Shown: positions 18,551 through 27,865, numbered from the stretch's first letter. The stretch is DNA of 64,000 bases from Flavihumibacter fluvii (GCF_018595675.2 NZ_CP092333.1:3558001-3622000), one strand, 5' to 3'. Notes: generated by a model not told the origin, from the letters alone. Translations and numbers: made by a program.

Positions 18551-19534
18551 ATGTCTAAAAAATGGCTGCTGGGTATCCCGGTTATTTTATTGGTTGGATA
18601 CATGACTGGTCCAAGGCCGGCAACGCCGCAGTATGCCCTGGACATGCCTTCCGTTCCCGGCGAGCCGGTTGCGCTTGAACAATATATTACCGCAAGGGAA
18701 AGCGAGCACCGCATCAAACCAGACAATGAAGCCCGTATCATCTGGAAGGATTCCCTGCGCCAGCAAACGGAATATGCCATCGTTTACCTGCACGGATTTT
18801 CGGCGTCACAATTTGAAGGAGCACCCACGCACCAGAATGTTGCCCGGAAATTCGGAGCGAACCTTTACCTGGCCCGACTGGCTGAACACGGTATCGATAC
18901 GACAGCCCCATTTGCCAATCTTACCCCGGAGAAATACTGGGCTTCTGTAAAAGAAGCCCTGGCAATCGGCAAAAAAATTGGTAAAAAAGTTATCCTTATG
19001 GGAACTTCAACCGGTGGAACGAATGCCTTGCAGCTGGCCGCCGCATTTCCCGATGATGTATATGCGCTGGTGTTACTATCGCCTAATATCGCCATCAATG
19101 ATCCCAATGCCTGGATCCTGAATGATCCCTGGGGATTGCAAATCGCTAAAATGGTTACTGGTGGCCCTATCCGGGCATCCCGTGATGAGGATCCGGTATA
19201 CAGGCAATATTGGAATGCCTACTACCGCCTGGAAGGCGTGGTTGCCCTGGAAGAATTATTGGAAACAACCATGACCCCCGGGACATTTGCCCGGGTAAAA
19301 CAACCGGTCCTGATGCTCTACTATTATAAGGATGAAGCCAACCAGGATAAAGTAGTAAAAGTATCCGCCATGCTCGATATGTTTAAGCAGTTAGCAACAC
19401 CGGCAACTCTAAAACATGCGGTGGCCATGCCAAATACAGGCAATCATGTGATCGCCTCACCATTCAAATCAAAAGATGTGGCTGGCGTGCAAAGGGAAAT
19501 TGAATCTTTCCTGCAATCCACTGTCATCAAATAA
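18551..19534 (+). CDS. Alpha/beta-hydrolase, membrane-anchored or exported
   Basis: Protein of 327 residues from the ATG at 18551. One N-terminal hydrophobic helix (about 5-18) is followed by a serine-hydrolase fold: the HGFSAS oxyanion region, nucleophile motif GTSTGG (Ser153), an Asp candidate in YYKDEANQD and His in NTGNHVI. Resembles carboxylesterase / monoacylglycerol-lipase-like enzymes. Substrate unknown. Alone on the plus strand, 48 bases from the divergent GH130 gene. Confidence 0.8.
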   Translation: MSKKWLLGIPVILLVGYMTGPRPATPQYALDMPSVPGEPVALEQYITARESEHRIKPDNEARIIWKDSLRQQTEYAIVYLHGFSASQFEGAPTHQNVARKFGANLYLARLAEHGIDTTAPFANLTPEKYWASVKEALAIGKKIGKKVILMGTSTGGTNALQLAAAFPDDVYALVLLSPNIAINDPNAWILNDPWGLQIAKMVTGGPIRASRDEDPVYRQYWNAYYRLEGVVALEELLETTMTPGTFARVKQPVLMLYYYKDEANQDKVVKVSAMLDMFKQLATPATLKHAVAMPNTGNHVIASPFKSKDVAGVQREIESFLQSTVIK

Positions 19535-19539
19535 AAAGA

Positions 19540-19887
19540 TCAGGCACCAACCATCCTGGATGATTCATACATCTGGGTGAGGTTATAATCAGTGGCCAGC
19601 CTTTTATAATTAACTACGTCCACGATCGTACCTACCAGGCACAGGCCACCTGTTAAAAGATATAAGACACCCATGCCAACCTGGCCAATAACAAACCGCT
19701 GGATACCGGCAACCACCACAAATCCCAGGCAGGTCAGCAAAAGGATTTCCTGCGGTTTTTTACGCTTGCCGGTGTAGAGCATAAAAAACTGCGCCTGCTG
19801 TGATTCAGACATATTCGCAGTAAGTTCCCTAATGCCAGCCAGTTCCTCTGGCTGCAGGTCGGGCATACCCATCAGGTAATTGTTCAT
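19540..19887 (-). CDS. TM2-domain membrane protein
   Basis: Small protein of 115 residues with a polar N-terminal half (about 1-45), then two hydrophobic helices (EILLLTCLGFVVVAGIQRF and GMGVLYLLTGGLCLVGTIVDV) joined by a short turn, the TM2 domain pattern. Function of bacterial TM2 proteins is not established. Its first 59 bases lie inside the upstream DUF2752 gene in another frame, so the two are translationally coupled. Confidence 0.8.
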   Translation of the reverse strand: MNNYLMGMPDLQPEELAGIRELTANMSESQQAQFFMLYTGKRKKPQEILLLTCLGFVVVAGIQRFVIGQVGMGVLYLLTGGLCLVGTIVDVVNYKRLATDYNLTQMYESSRMVGA

Positions 19888-20212
19888 GGAGATGTTTTTT
19901 GTTGGTGGTTATTAAAGATATGACTCTGAAGAAAATAATGAGTAGTGCGGGAAGGCCAAACCAATGATATTCCCAGGAAATTCCCCACTGGCCATGTAGC
20001 GCAGCATGCATACTGCGCCCGATACCGCAACCCGGACAAACGGTAAATCCCAGCCAGTGAAAAGTGCAAAAGCTGGTTTGCTTTTCTGCCGGGTTAATGC
20101 CAAAATAAATCCATAACAAAGCAGCTATCCAGATCAGCAGTTCATTGTTTCGGTATATCCAGCGAAAAATCATTGTTGCAATGAATATAAATGAATAGAC
20201 TGAATTGACCAC
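19829..20212 (-). CDS. DUF2752 family membrane protein
   Basis: Protein of 127 residues with three hydrophobic segments and the family motif VCPGCGIGRSMHAALHG, whose cysteines suggest a metal site or disulfide. Function unknown. It is followed by, and overlaps by 59 bases, a TM2-domain gene; DUF2752 and TM2 genes are repeatedly neighbours in Bacteroidota. The C-terminal 20 residues (after TTNKKH) are encoded in the overlap and look unlike the rest. A second start at Met14 is possible. Confidence 0.8.
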   Translation of the reverse strand: MVNSVYSFIFIATMIFRWIYRNNELLIWIAALLWIYFGINPAEKQTSFCTFHWLGFTVCPGCGIGRSMHAALHGQWGISWEYHWFGLPALLIIFFRVISLITTNKKHLHEQLPDGYARPAARGTGWH

Positions 20213-20289
20213 AAGATGGTTGTATCTGAAACAGTTTCATTAATGGAAGAATTTCCAAATCCCTACTTTTATAGCCTAAACAGCTTGCT

Positions 20290-21333
20290 ATGATTCATTC
20301 CAGGATCGCCGGAATCGGTATGTACCTGCCCAAAAATGTAGTCACTAACCATGACCTTACCCGTTATATGGAAACCAGTGATGAATGGATACAGGAAAGG
20401 ACGGGCATCAAAGAACGGCGTTACGCTGACCGCACCGGAGAAACCACTACAACCATGGCTGTGGCGGCAGCCACTATAGCCATCGAAAGAGCCGGCATCA
20501 CGCCCGGGGATATTGACTTTATCGTTTTTGCCACGCTATCACCCGACTATTATTTCCCGGGATGCGGCGTGCTGGTGCAACGCGCCTTAAAAATGAAAGA
20601 AATCGGCGCCCTGGATATCCGCAACCAATGCAGTGGTTTCGTTTATGCCATATCGGTAGCTGACCAGTTTATCAAATCGGGCATGTATAAAAACATATTG
20701 GTGATAGGCAGTGAAAAACATTCCTTCGGACTGGACTTCTCAACCAGGGGCAGGAATGTGTCGGTGATCTTCGGGGATGGTGCCGGCGCTGTTGTGCTGC
20801 AGGCCAGTACTGCAGCAGGAACCGGTATATTAAGTACCCACCTGCATAGCGATGGTGAAAGTGCCGAGATGCTGGCCATGTGCAATCCGGGTACCCACGC
20901 TAACCATTGGGGGCATTTTGCAGATTTCAACGAGGCTCAGATCGGCGATATGTTCATGAGCCATGCCATGATCGATAACGCGCAGAATTATCCAAACATG
21001 GATGGCCCGGCCGTTTTCAAAAAAGCCATTGTAAAGTTTCCAGAAGTAATACTGGAAGCACTTGCTGCCAACAACCTTACAACAGCAGATATCAATATGC
21101 TGATCCCGCACCAGGCCAATCTGAGGATTGCACAATTCGTGCAGCAAAAACTTGCACTGCGGGATGACCAGGTGTATAATAATATCCAGCATTACGGAAA
21201 TACTACGGCAGCATCAGTACCCATTGCGCTGTGTGAAGCCTGGGAAAAGGGATTAATAGAAAAAGGCGACCTGGTTTGCCTGGCCGCCTTTGGAAGTGGT
21301 TTTACCTGGGCCAGTGCATTGCTGCGCTGGTAA
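20290..21333 (+). CDS. Beta-ketoacyl-ACP synthase III (FabH-like)
   Basis: Thiolase-fold condensing enzyme of 347 residues with the full FabH triad: Cys114 (NQCSGF), His274 (IPHQAN) and Asn304 (YGNTTAAS). It condenses an acyl-CoA with malonyl-ACP to start fatty-acid chains. It is slightly longer than typical FabH (about 320-335) because of an insertion around residues 200-235 (NHWGHFADFNEAQIGDMFMS), which is seen in a subgroup of Bacteroidota/Proteobacteria synthases. It stands alone, without other fab genes, so it may be an accessory or specialised KAS III rather than the housekeeping one. Confidence 0.88.
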   Translation: MIHSRIAGIGMYLPKNVVTNHDLTRYMETSDEWIQERTGIKERRYADRTGETTTTMAVAAATIAIERAGITPGDIDFIVFATLSPDYYFPGCGVLVQRALKMKEIGALDIRNQCSGFVYAISVADQFIKSGMYKNILVIGSEKHSFGLDFSTRGRNVSVIFGDGAGAVVLQASTAAGTGILSTHLHSDGESAEMLAMCNPGTHANHWGHFADFNEAQIGDMFMSHAMIDNAQNYPNMDGPAVFKKAIVKFPEVILEALAANNLTTADINMLIPHQANLRIAQFVQQKLALRDDQVYNNIQHYGNTTAASVPIALCEAWEKGLIEKGDLVCLAAFGSGFTWASALLRW

Positions 21334-21348
21334 ACCAGGAAGGAAGAC

Positions 21349-22689
21349 CTATAATATTTTTTTAGTGTCTGTCATGAACACCCTGGTGCTGACCGTATAC
21401 GGGTTGCCATTAACATCCCTGTATTTAAGGTCTACATAGAAAGCCCGGAAACCTGATCCTGGCAACGGCTCGGTGATGCTAAGTTTATCCTTCTTTGAGA
21501 TTTTAGTATCATGACTGGTCCATGTATCATTGCGGAAATCCGTATCCGGAGAATCGGCATGCCAGACAATTACATCCATGAGCTTGTCTTTTGAAGCGTT
21601 GATACTAACATTAACGCCTTTATTACTTACCGTGGTTGTCCATTTACATTGTGGAGATGCATTATTTGTCATCGTTTCGCCAAAGAAAGCACTCAGGGCC
21701 TGTAAAGCCTGTTTTTTATCACCCAGGTCGTGCCCGGCATTGGGCACATAATGCAACCGGTTTTTTCCAGGGATGCTATCGAGGTAATTCTTGATATTAT
21801 CCACGACCCAATATTCATCATTGGTGCCCATAAAGATCAATTTAGGCATGGTCAATGTTTTGCGGTAGGAATAAGGATCCACCATTGTGTTAATCGCTTT
21901 TCCGTTTTCAGTTTCTGAACCCTGGGGAATACCCAATTTTACATAATCTTCAATCTGGATACTATAGTCCCCAAAAGCTTTGACCTGGTATTGCAGGCTC
22001 ACGGGCATATTCAGCACATCAATCACCATAGGTGCGATAGCCTGCGCCCGTTGATCATTTGCGCCGGTAAGCCAGGTTGTCCAGCCACGCTTGGAGGCCC
22101 CGGAAATCACAAAGCGGTTCACATTATGATGGAGTTCGCTTTTTGAAAATTCCTGCACCGCATCCATAGCCCTCACGGCGCTCTTCACCATGGGAAATAG
22201 TAGTGGCCAGGTGTAGTCATTACTCGCTTTGAAATTATGGAGTGTATAGGAAATCAGTGCATCTTCAGTGAGGCTATCGTACAAGGGCTGGTTAGGCGTC
22301 TGCCTCAGCACGGCAACAATGGCGTGATTCGCTTCAGCAATTTTGGCCATGGCATTATTAAAATCATCATCGCGGCCATTCCACCTGGGAAGACCTTCTT
22401 TCAGGGACCCGCCGGTGATAAAGAGCAGCGCGCCGTCATACTTATTTTCTTTTGGTATTAATATAGTAAGCTGGTGCTTCCAGGTGAACTCCCGCCATTT
22501 TTGAGAGGTCACCAATAATCCGTAAGCCTTTATATTACCAATGTCGTAGCTATCCTTCACTTCCCACTTAAAGCTGGCATCGCCATTATGCAAATAGTTT
22601 TGCAAGGCATTGGAAGGCGTAATGGGCGCCTGGGCAATAACCAGTATGGTTAAAAACAGGGCCGCAAAACTCAGGTATATTTTCTTCAT
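21349..22689 (-). CDS. PhoPQ-activated pathogenicity-related (PqaA) family hydrolase
   Basis: Exported protein of 446 residues from the ATG at 22689, chosen because a clean signal peptide begins there (MKKIYLSFAALFLTILVIAQA). An ATG at 22740 overlaps the upstream stop by four bases (ATGA) and would add 17 residues. The PqaA-like alpha/beta-hydrolase domain covers most of the protein: nucleophile region ISGASKRGWTTW, DVLNMPVSLQYQ, MGTNDEYW (Asp) and NAGHDLG (His). The C-terminal 110 residues form a beta-rich module. Family activity is poorly defined. Probably co-transcribed with the ceramidase-like gene upstream. The name reflects homology to a Salmonella gene, not evidence of virulence. Confidence 0.85.
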   Translation of the reverse strand: MKKIYLSFAALFLTILVIAQAPITPSNALQNYLHNGDASFKWEVKDSYDIGNIKAYGLLVTSQKWREFTWKHQLTILIPKENKYDGALLFITGGSLKEGLPRWNGRDDDFNNAMAKIAEANHAIVAVLRQTPNQPLYDSLTEDALISYTLHNFKASNDYTWPLLFPMVKSAVRAMDAVQEFSKSELHHNVNRFVISGASKRGWTTWLTGANDQRAQAIAPMVIDVLNMPVSLQYQVKAFGDYSIQIEDYVKLGIPQGSETENGKAINTMVDPYSYRKTLTMPKLIFMGTNDEYWVVDNIKNYLDSIPGKNRLHYVPNAGHDLGDKKQALQALSAFFGETMTNNASPQCKWTTTVSNKGVNVSINASKDKLMDVIVWHADSPDTDFRNDTWTSHDTKISKKDKLSITEPLPGSGFRAFYVDLKYRDVNGNPYTVSTRVFMTDTKKIL

Positions 22690-22736
22690 ATGAACTGAAT
22701 AAATTTTAATTGTTTGGTGTTGAAACAGGGCCGTAC

Positions 22737-24017
22737 TCATTTGGTATCTCCTTGTGAGGCGGGGCTTTCTTTAATTAACTTAAGCGCTTCTTGAATATAA
22801 ATTTCGCCAGTCATTTCACCCAGGCTGGTACGGCTTATATAATTATATCTTTCGAAGCTTTGGAAGTCGACCTGGGTGAGCATGTAACCAAATGCATCAT
22901 TGGTCAATCCAAAAAGGAAAGGCTGCTTCGTATGCATATTCCTTTTTACATAGTACCCGATATTGGGTAAAGCCTCACCTGGAATAGTCAATACCTGTGC
23001 CGTTCCAATATTCAGCAGGTTAATTTGTGTAACAGCAGAATCCGTGCTGGTGTTACCCTTTGTCAAATTGAGGGGGGAATGTGTGATGACATATTTCATG
23101 ATATCAGATGCAATAGGAAAGCCGATCTTTCTGGAGGTGCAATACAGAGTTGGATCCGCCTGCAAAGGGGCGTTCGAAATAATGCGGAGGGCTTCATCTG
23201 CCAATAATTCCCCGATGCGAATGCACTCCTGCCAATCATTAGCTTCCTTGTCGTTTTCAAGCCTGTTATCAGCAGTAACCATTCCACCCTGCGCACTATT
23301 CATAAACAAAGCAATACCGCCGGCCTTTGCTTCAATCCGGGCGTATAACGGACCACAGAGATCCGGGCTCAAAATATCCTGGCCCGAGCCAATAATTTCC
23401 GGATGTATGGCGTAGTTGACCAGCGTCGCGATAGCCTTACCTTTATTCTTTCCACCAGTTGCAATAGCCTGTATTACACCACAGCGCGGATCATACAATT
23501 TGGGCGCATAATAATTATACGCAATTTTCCCCTTTGCATCACCAACGGCTGTCTTTAATACAGCAGGCTCCAGCTTTGAAACAGCCTCATTCACGGCATC
23601 CGCAATTTGTTGAACGCACCAGTCCAGGTATTTGAGATCGGCATAGGATGCGCCTTTTTCATCCGGGAATCCGTAAGCATCCGGGGCACTGTGGGTATGG
23701 GTAACTCCGATTAAAATATTCCCGGGAGGAATCCCCTTAATGAGCGCCCTTGATTTGTCCCCTAACACGGATGGCCATCCCAGGTTATCAATATTCACGA
23801 TGGCAATCCTTGTACCGGCTTTTTCAAGAACAAGGGCACGTGCGTACAGCTCGCCCTGCTTGATTTTTGCCGGCCTGGGAGTGCCAATACCGCCAGACAC
23901 GGGCAATAATGGATCGGGTGTTATCACCCTTACTGCCGCACCGGCTTTAAAGGCCTGGCTGTTCGCAAAAGGTATAATACCAACAATACAAAACAGATAA
24001 ATCAATATTCTTTTCAT
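22737..24017 (-). CDS. Neutral/alkaline ceramidase N-terminal-domain-like amidase
   Basis: Exported protein of 426 residues (signal peptide to about residue 20). It carries the zinc-type motifs of the neutral ceramidase N-terminal domain: GVTHTHSAPD, LVNYAIHPE and LFMNSAQGGMVTADN. It lacks the C-terminal immunoglobulin-like domain of true ceramidases (about 650 residues or more), as do many Bacteroidota homologues found in carbohydrate loci, so a sphingolipid substrate is uncertain. Upstream lies a SusD remnant, suggesting that the gene once belonged to a larger utilisation locus. Confidence 0.82.
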   Translation of the reverse strand: MKRILIYLFCIVGIIPFANSQAFKAGAAVRVITPDPLLPVSGGIGTPRPAKIKQGELYARALVLEKAGTRIAIVNIDNLGWPSVLGDKSRALIKGIPPGNILIGVTHTHSAPDAYGFPDEKGASYADLKYLDWCVQQIADAVNEAVSKLEPAVLKTAVGDAKGKIAYNYYAPKLYDPRCGVIQAIATGGKNKGKAIATLVNYAIHPEIIGSGQDILSPDLCGPLYARIEAKAGGIALFMNSAQGGMVTADNRLENDKEANDWQECIRIGELLADEALRIISNAPLQADPTLYCTSRKIGFPIASDIMKYVITHSPLNLTKGNTSTDSAVTQINLLNIGTAQVLTIPGEALPNIGYYVKRNMHTKQPFLFGLTNDAFGYMLTQVDFQSFERYNYISRTSLGEMTGEIYIQEALKLIKESPASQGDTK

Positions 24018-24078
24018 CGCAAAGGGTTGTTTATATACGGTTAAAAGATCGGATTAATTTACAAGGGTATTACACATT

Positions 24079-24228
24079 TTAATAGTGAAGGGCCAGTGAG
24101 TTCGCAAATTTCTGCCATTTGTTAAGGTCGCCCCCGTAGTACACATCCTTATTCCCGATAGGCGGTTCTGTATTTTCATTGCCACCGATATCTCCTTTCA
24201 CGGCTTGAGAATAAGGTACATCTCCCCA
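24079..24228 (-). pseudogene. SusD-like gene remnant
   Basis: Minus-strand translation gives about 49 residues with no start codon and stops on both sides. It begins WGDVPYSQAVKGD and ends KDVYYGGDLNKWQKFANSL before a stop. These are two hallmark segments of SusD-like_2 proteins; the intact SusD at 36545-37939 has WGDLP at 136-140 and FFYGGDLDKWKKLAYTLKARY at 189-209. In the remnant the roughly 40 residues between them are shortened, and everything before and after is gone. No SusC remnant is visible. Confidence 0.8.
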
Positions 24229-24526
24229 CTAATATTATTTAATATAAAAAAAGTGTTTTGATATTATTCTCTGACAAGAACCTATCATAAACGCGGAATA
24301 ACATGCCACAAAAAATAATGCATATTCAATCATCAATTAATTCAACATTTTATTTCGGAGTTTAAAATCAGGATTTATTAGGCCTTCTGCATGGGTTTGT
24401 GCTGGCAGGGAGGCTGCCCGTATTTTACCCTATTATTACCGTTTTTTGATACCAATGAGGTAATTTATTAGAAATATGCTAGCTTGACTTTCGGATTGCT
24501 TCCGTTCCATTTCTAAAACCACAAGT
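24229..24526. other. AT-rich intergenic region without a recognisable gene
   Basis: Together with the SusD remnant this makes a 509-base gap between the ceramidase-like gene and the AraC gene. I see no coding frame, no RNA gene and no clear TAnnTTTG promoter in these 298 bases. It presumably holds the promoter of the AraC gene. Confidence 0.5.
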
Positions 24527-25438
24527 ATGAAAGTGCTGCAATTCACGATCCCGGTTCCTGGAGAAAAGAATATCATCGTACAAAAAGAAAGCCTCCCTTT
24601 CTTTTACCCGCATTTACACCGGCATGATGAGATGCAATTGACCTGGATACAGCAAGGCGAAGGGACCCTTGTTGTTGATAATAACATGCATCACTTCCGG
24701 TCTAATGAAATCTATTGTATTGGTGCAAACCAACCGCATGTATTTAAAAGTGATCCAGACTATTTTGATCCGGCGAATACGTTGCAGGTGCAATCCATGA
24801 CGATATTTTTTAACCCCAAGGGGAAACTGCAGAATATATTCGAACTGGCAGAGATCAAGGCAGTCAGGTCATTCCTGTTAAAACACCGGTCGGGGTTTAT
24901 GATACCGGAAGACAAGGTGGAAGAAGTTGCTGACCTGATGAATACGATCAGTGAACAAAACGGGTTGGAACAATTGATCTCCTTCCTTGAACTGCTGAAA
25001 AAATTCTGCAGCATTCCCCAGCTCAGGGAGTTATCGGCATTATCCGAAATGGACAGGGTCAGTGAACATGAAGGAATAAGGCTGGGGAATATATACAATT
25101 TCATCATGATGAATTATTCCCGGCAAATAACACTGGAAGATGTAGCCGCCCAGGCACATATGACACCGCAGGCATTCTGCCGGTATTTTAAGAAAAGGAC
25201 GCGGCACACTTTTGTGTCATTCCTGAATGAAGTGCGTATTAATGAGGCTTGCAAGAAGCTTACGGATGGTGGTTTTGAGAGTATTTCCACCATTGCATAT
25301 ACCTGCGGTTTCAACAGCATCACCAATTTTAACCGGGTATTTAAAACCATCACTGGGAAATCACCCAGCGAATATGTGGATGCATACCATACCAACACTT
25401 TTGAGACCACACCAAATCATTCGGTACTGGCCTATTGA
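24527..25438 (+). CDS. AraC-family transcriptional regulator with cupin sensor
   Basis: Protein of 303 residues. The N-terminal cupin-like sensor (about 15-85) has LHRHDEMQLTWIQQGEG and NQPHVF. The C-terminal AraC domain (about 195-290) has two helix-turn-helix units: LEDVAAQAHMTPQAFCRYFK and ISTIAYTCGFNSITNFNRVF, ending in GKSPSEY. Such regulators in Bacteroidota carbohydrate loci respond to a sugar. It is convergent with the GH127 gene (15 bases apart) and is the only regulator in the hydroxyproline/arabinose region, so control of that region is likely but inferred. Confidence 0.88.
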   Translation: MKVLQFTIPVPGEKNIIVQKESLPFFYPHLHRHDEMQLTWIQQGEGTLVVDNNMHHFRSNEIYCIGANQPHVFKSDPDYFDPANTLQVQSMTIFFNPKGKLQNIFELAEIKAVRSFLLKHRSGFMIPEDKVEEVADLMNTISEQNGLEQLISFLELLKKFCSIPQLRELSALSEMDRVSEHEGIRLGNIYNFIMMNYSRQITLEDVAAQAHMTPQAFCRYFKKRTRHTFVSFLNEVRINEACKKLTDGGFESISTIAYTCGFNSITNFNRVFKTITGKSPSEYVDAYHTNTFETTPNHSVLAY

Positions 25439-25453
25439 GCAAGCATCAGCCGG

Positions 25454-27865
25454 TTATTTTACGATCCATTCCTGGATGCCGGCTGAATGTTCTTTCGGCA
25501 ATTGGACTTCCAACCGCAGTGCATTGGTTTTTACCGGTTTGAAGTGAATGGTATCATACTGGTCTTTATGGATACCATAGTTCCCGGTCACTTCTACCGG
25601 TAACCATTGGTCGCCGTTTTTATACAGGAGTCTCCAGCTTTCCGGAATGGTGCAGCCACCGAATGGACTATCATCAAACCAATACACAGAAGACTGCCCG
25701 ATAGTGTAGGCCTGGTCAAAATCATATTGCACCCATTCAGCCGAATTTTGCTTCGGCCACCAATGGAGGAAAACAGCATTATGGTCATTCGAATTTTCCG
25801 GTTCATACTGGTCATTTAACCCTTTGAGCATCTTCTTGTTGCTTACGGAAGAACTGGCAATGCTTTTGGAGGCAATAGTAGGTGCAGGTTTTGGATGAGC
25901 AACCGATGCATTATAAGGGATCCACACTTCCATTTCACCTGCACCGCGGTTATTCCAGGAATAGTACGGTATTGCCTTAACGGTTTGTGCTGTCTGCAAT
26001 AAAACATCTGAATTCAATTGTCTCTTAGCCGAGGTTCCCCTGGCTGTTAATACCATTACGCCATTCAATAACTGGTTATTAAAACCTGCAGTAAACACTT
26101 CATCCTTATTCACCACAATATTCTGCACAGTACTATCCAGGTTATCGGGACCTTCCAGGCAATATACAAGCGGACCCCGCTCCAGGGCAAATTTTTGCCG
26201 GTCATCTTTAACTTTCTCATTAGCGATCACTTTCCTGATGTCCATGGGCAATTCAAGTTCAACCAGGTCGCCCTTTTTCCAGCTCCGCGTAATGACCAGG
26301 TACCCTTTTACCGGATCAGCAGTTATTAATTGTCCATTCAGTTTCAGGCGAACGGGTGCCTTTTTCTGGTCCATAAACTGGTAGAGGCTTCCGGGTACAA
26401 CATCATCCTGAGACCAGCCCGGCACCCTTACATGCAGGCTGAATTTTGCCGTGCGCTCGGGATTGATCCGCATACGTACCGTGCCTTTCCAGGGATATTC
26501 CGTCTCCTGGTCAATCGTCAGCTTGCCGGCGGGTAAGGTTATTTCTGCTGTATTGGCGACATACAGGTTCACATAAACATTATTCTGTTGCTGCGCGTAT
26601 ACATAACCGGGAACCGATGGCATGAACCTGGTCATATTTGAAATGCAACAGGCACAGCTGAACCAGGGACTACGCTGGTGCTGGCCCATGGAGGTCAGTG
26701 GATTGGGGTAGAAAAATTTATCGCCGCTCAAGGAAACACCAGATAATAATCCGTTGTATAAGATCCGTTCCAGAACATCCATATACTGTCCATCGCCGTT
26801 CATCAGGAACATGCGGCTGTTCCAATACACATTGGCAATAGAGGCACAGGTTTCTGCATAAGCCGACATATTCGGTAATTCATAAGCAGCCCCGAAAGCT
26901 TCACCATTTCCGGTTGCCCCGATTCCCCCGGTGAGGTATAATTTATGGTCCACCACATCCTGCCAGATATCGTTGATAGCGCCAATGTATCTTTTATCGC
27001 CCGTTAAAGCTGCCACATCAGCCATGCCAGTGTACATGTAGGCCGCACGAACCGCATGCCCAACTGCTTCGTGCTGGTCGGTCACCATTTTGTGCGACTG
27101 GCTGTATTCGGAACCTTTTATTTTCCCGTTACCCCTGATATCGAGGAAATATTTTGCGAGGTCGAGATAGGCCTGTTTTCCGGTGACCCGGTACATCCTG
27201 GCAAGACCCATTTCCACCACCTGGTGGCCCGGGAAATAAGGTGCTTTACCAATGCCAAAAACCTGCACCAGCAGGTCCGCATTCTTTATGGCAATATTCA
27301 AAAAGGATTTTTTCCCTGTGGCTAAATAATGCGCGACTGCAGCTTCATACAGGTGACCGGCATTATATAATTCGTGGCTGAGTTCCGGATCATATTCCCA
27401 GCGGTTCGGGCTGATCCATTCATGCAGCTTCCCGGGCTTCATGGTCCGGAAAGTGTAGAGGTAGCCATCCGGTTCCTGGGCATCACCAATAATGGCGATG
27501 AGGCTGTCCACCGTGAGGTCCATCGCCGGATCGGGTTTGACCTGCAGGGAATAAGAAATGCCCTCAATCAGTTTGTAGAGGTCTGAATCATCAAAAGGGT
27601 ATTCCGTAATTTTTCCGACAGGCATCTTACCCGCTGCTTTCAGGAAGTTATCGATACGCCCTGTTTCCCGGCATTTCTGCAGGGTATATGGAATGGTGAC
27701 CGTCCTGTTCGTTTCAATTTTTGGGGCCCAGAACTGATCATGCAAATGCACTTTGGTAAAAGGAACCGGCTGAATAGGATAATCGCCCCTGCCGGATTGT
27801 CCAACACTGATCAATTGCGACCCAATAAGAAAAGACGTGATCCCTGCGGACAAAGCTTTCAGCAT
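25454..27865 (-). CDS. GH127 beta-L-arabinofuranosidase-like enzyme (DUF1680)
   Basis: Protein of 803 residues with an N-terminal signal-like stretch. The catalytic (alpha/alpha)6 domain (about 35-440) carries the HypBA1 metal/catalytic set: Glu322 (GNGEAFG), Glu338 and Cys340 (AETCAS) and the pair Cys406-Cys407 (SCACC), which correspond to Glu322, Glu338, Cys340, Cys417 and Cys418 of Bifidobacterium HypBA1. Beta-sandwich domains follow, and the C-terminal 130 residues (from about 670) form a discoidin-like module. HypBA1 releases L-arabinose from beta-L-arabinofuranosyl-hydroxyproline chains. Nearby hydroxyproline catabolic genes support the same role here. Divergent from the Gfo/Idh gene. 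Confidence 0.9.
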   Translation of the reverse strand: MLKALSAGITSFLIGSQLISVGQSGRGDYPIQPVPFTKVHLHDQFWAPKIETNRTVTIPYTLQKCRETGRIDNFLKAAGKMPVGKITEYPFDDSDLYKLIEGISYSLQVKPDPAMDLTVDSLIAIIGDAQEPDGYLYTFRTMKPGKLHEWISPNRWEYDPELSHELYNAGHLYEAAVAHYLATGKKSFLNIAIKNADLLVQVFGIGKAPYFPGHQVVEMGLARMYRVTGKQAYLDLAKYFLDIRGNGKIKGSEYSQSHKMVTDQHEAVGHAVRAAYMYTGMADVAALTGDKRYIGAINDIWQDVVDHKLYLTGGIGATGNGEAFGAAYELPNMSAYAETCASIANVYWNSRMFLMNGDGQYMDVLERILYNGLLSGVSLSGDKFFYPNPLTSMGQHQRSPWFSCACCISNMTRFMPSVPGYVYAQQQNNVYVNLYVANTAEITLPAGKLTIDQETEYPWKGTVRMRINPERTAKFSLHVRVPGWSQDDVVPGSLYQFMDQKKAPVRLKLNGQLITADPVKGYLVITRSWKKGDLVELELPMDIRKVIANEKVKDDRQKFALERGPLVYCLEGPDNLDSTVQNIVVNKDEVFTAGFNNQLLNGVMVLTARGTSAKRQLNSDVLLQTAQTVKAIPYYSWNNRGAGEMEVWIPYNASVAHPKPAPTIASKSIASSSVSNKKMLKGLNDQYEPENSNDHNAVFLHWWPKQNSAEWVQYDFDQAYTIGQSSVYWFDDSPFGGCTIPESWRLLYKNGDQWLPVEVTGNYGIHKDQYDTIHFKPVKTNALRLEVQLPKEHSAGIQEWIVK

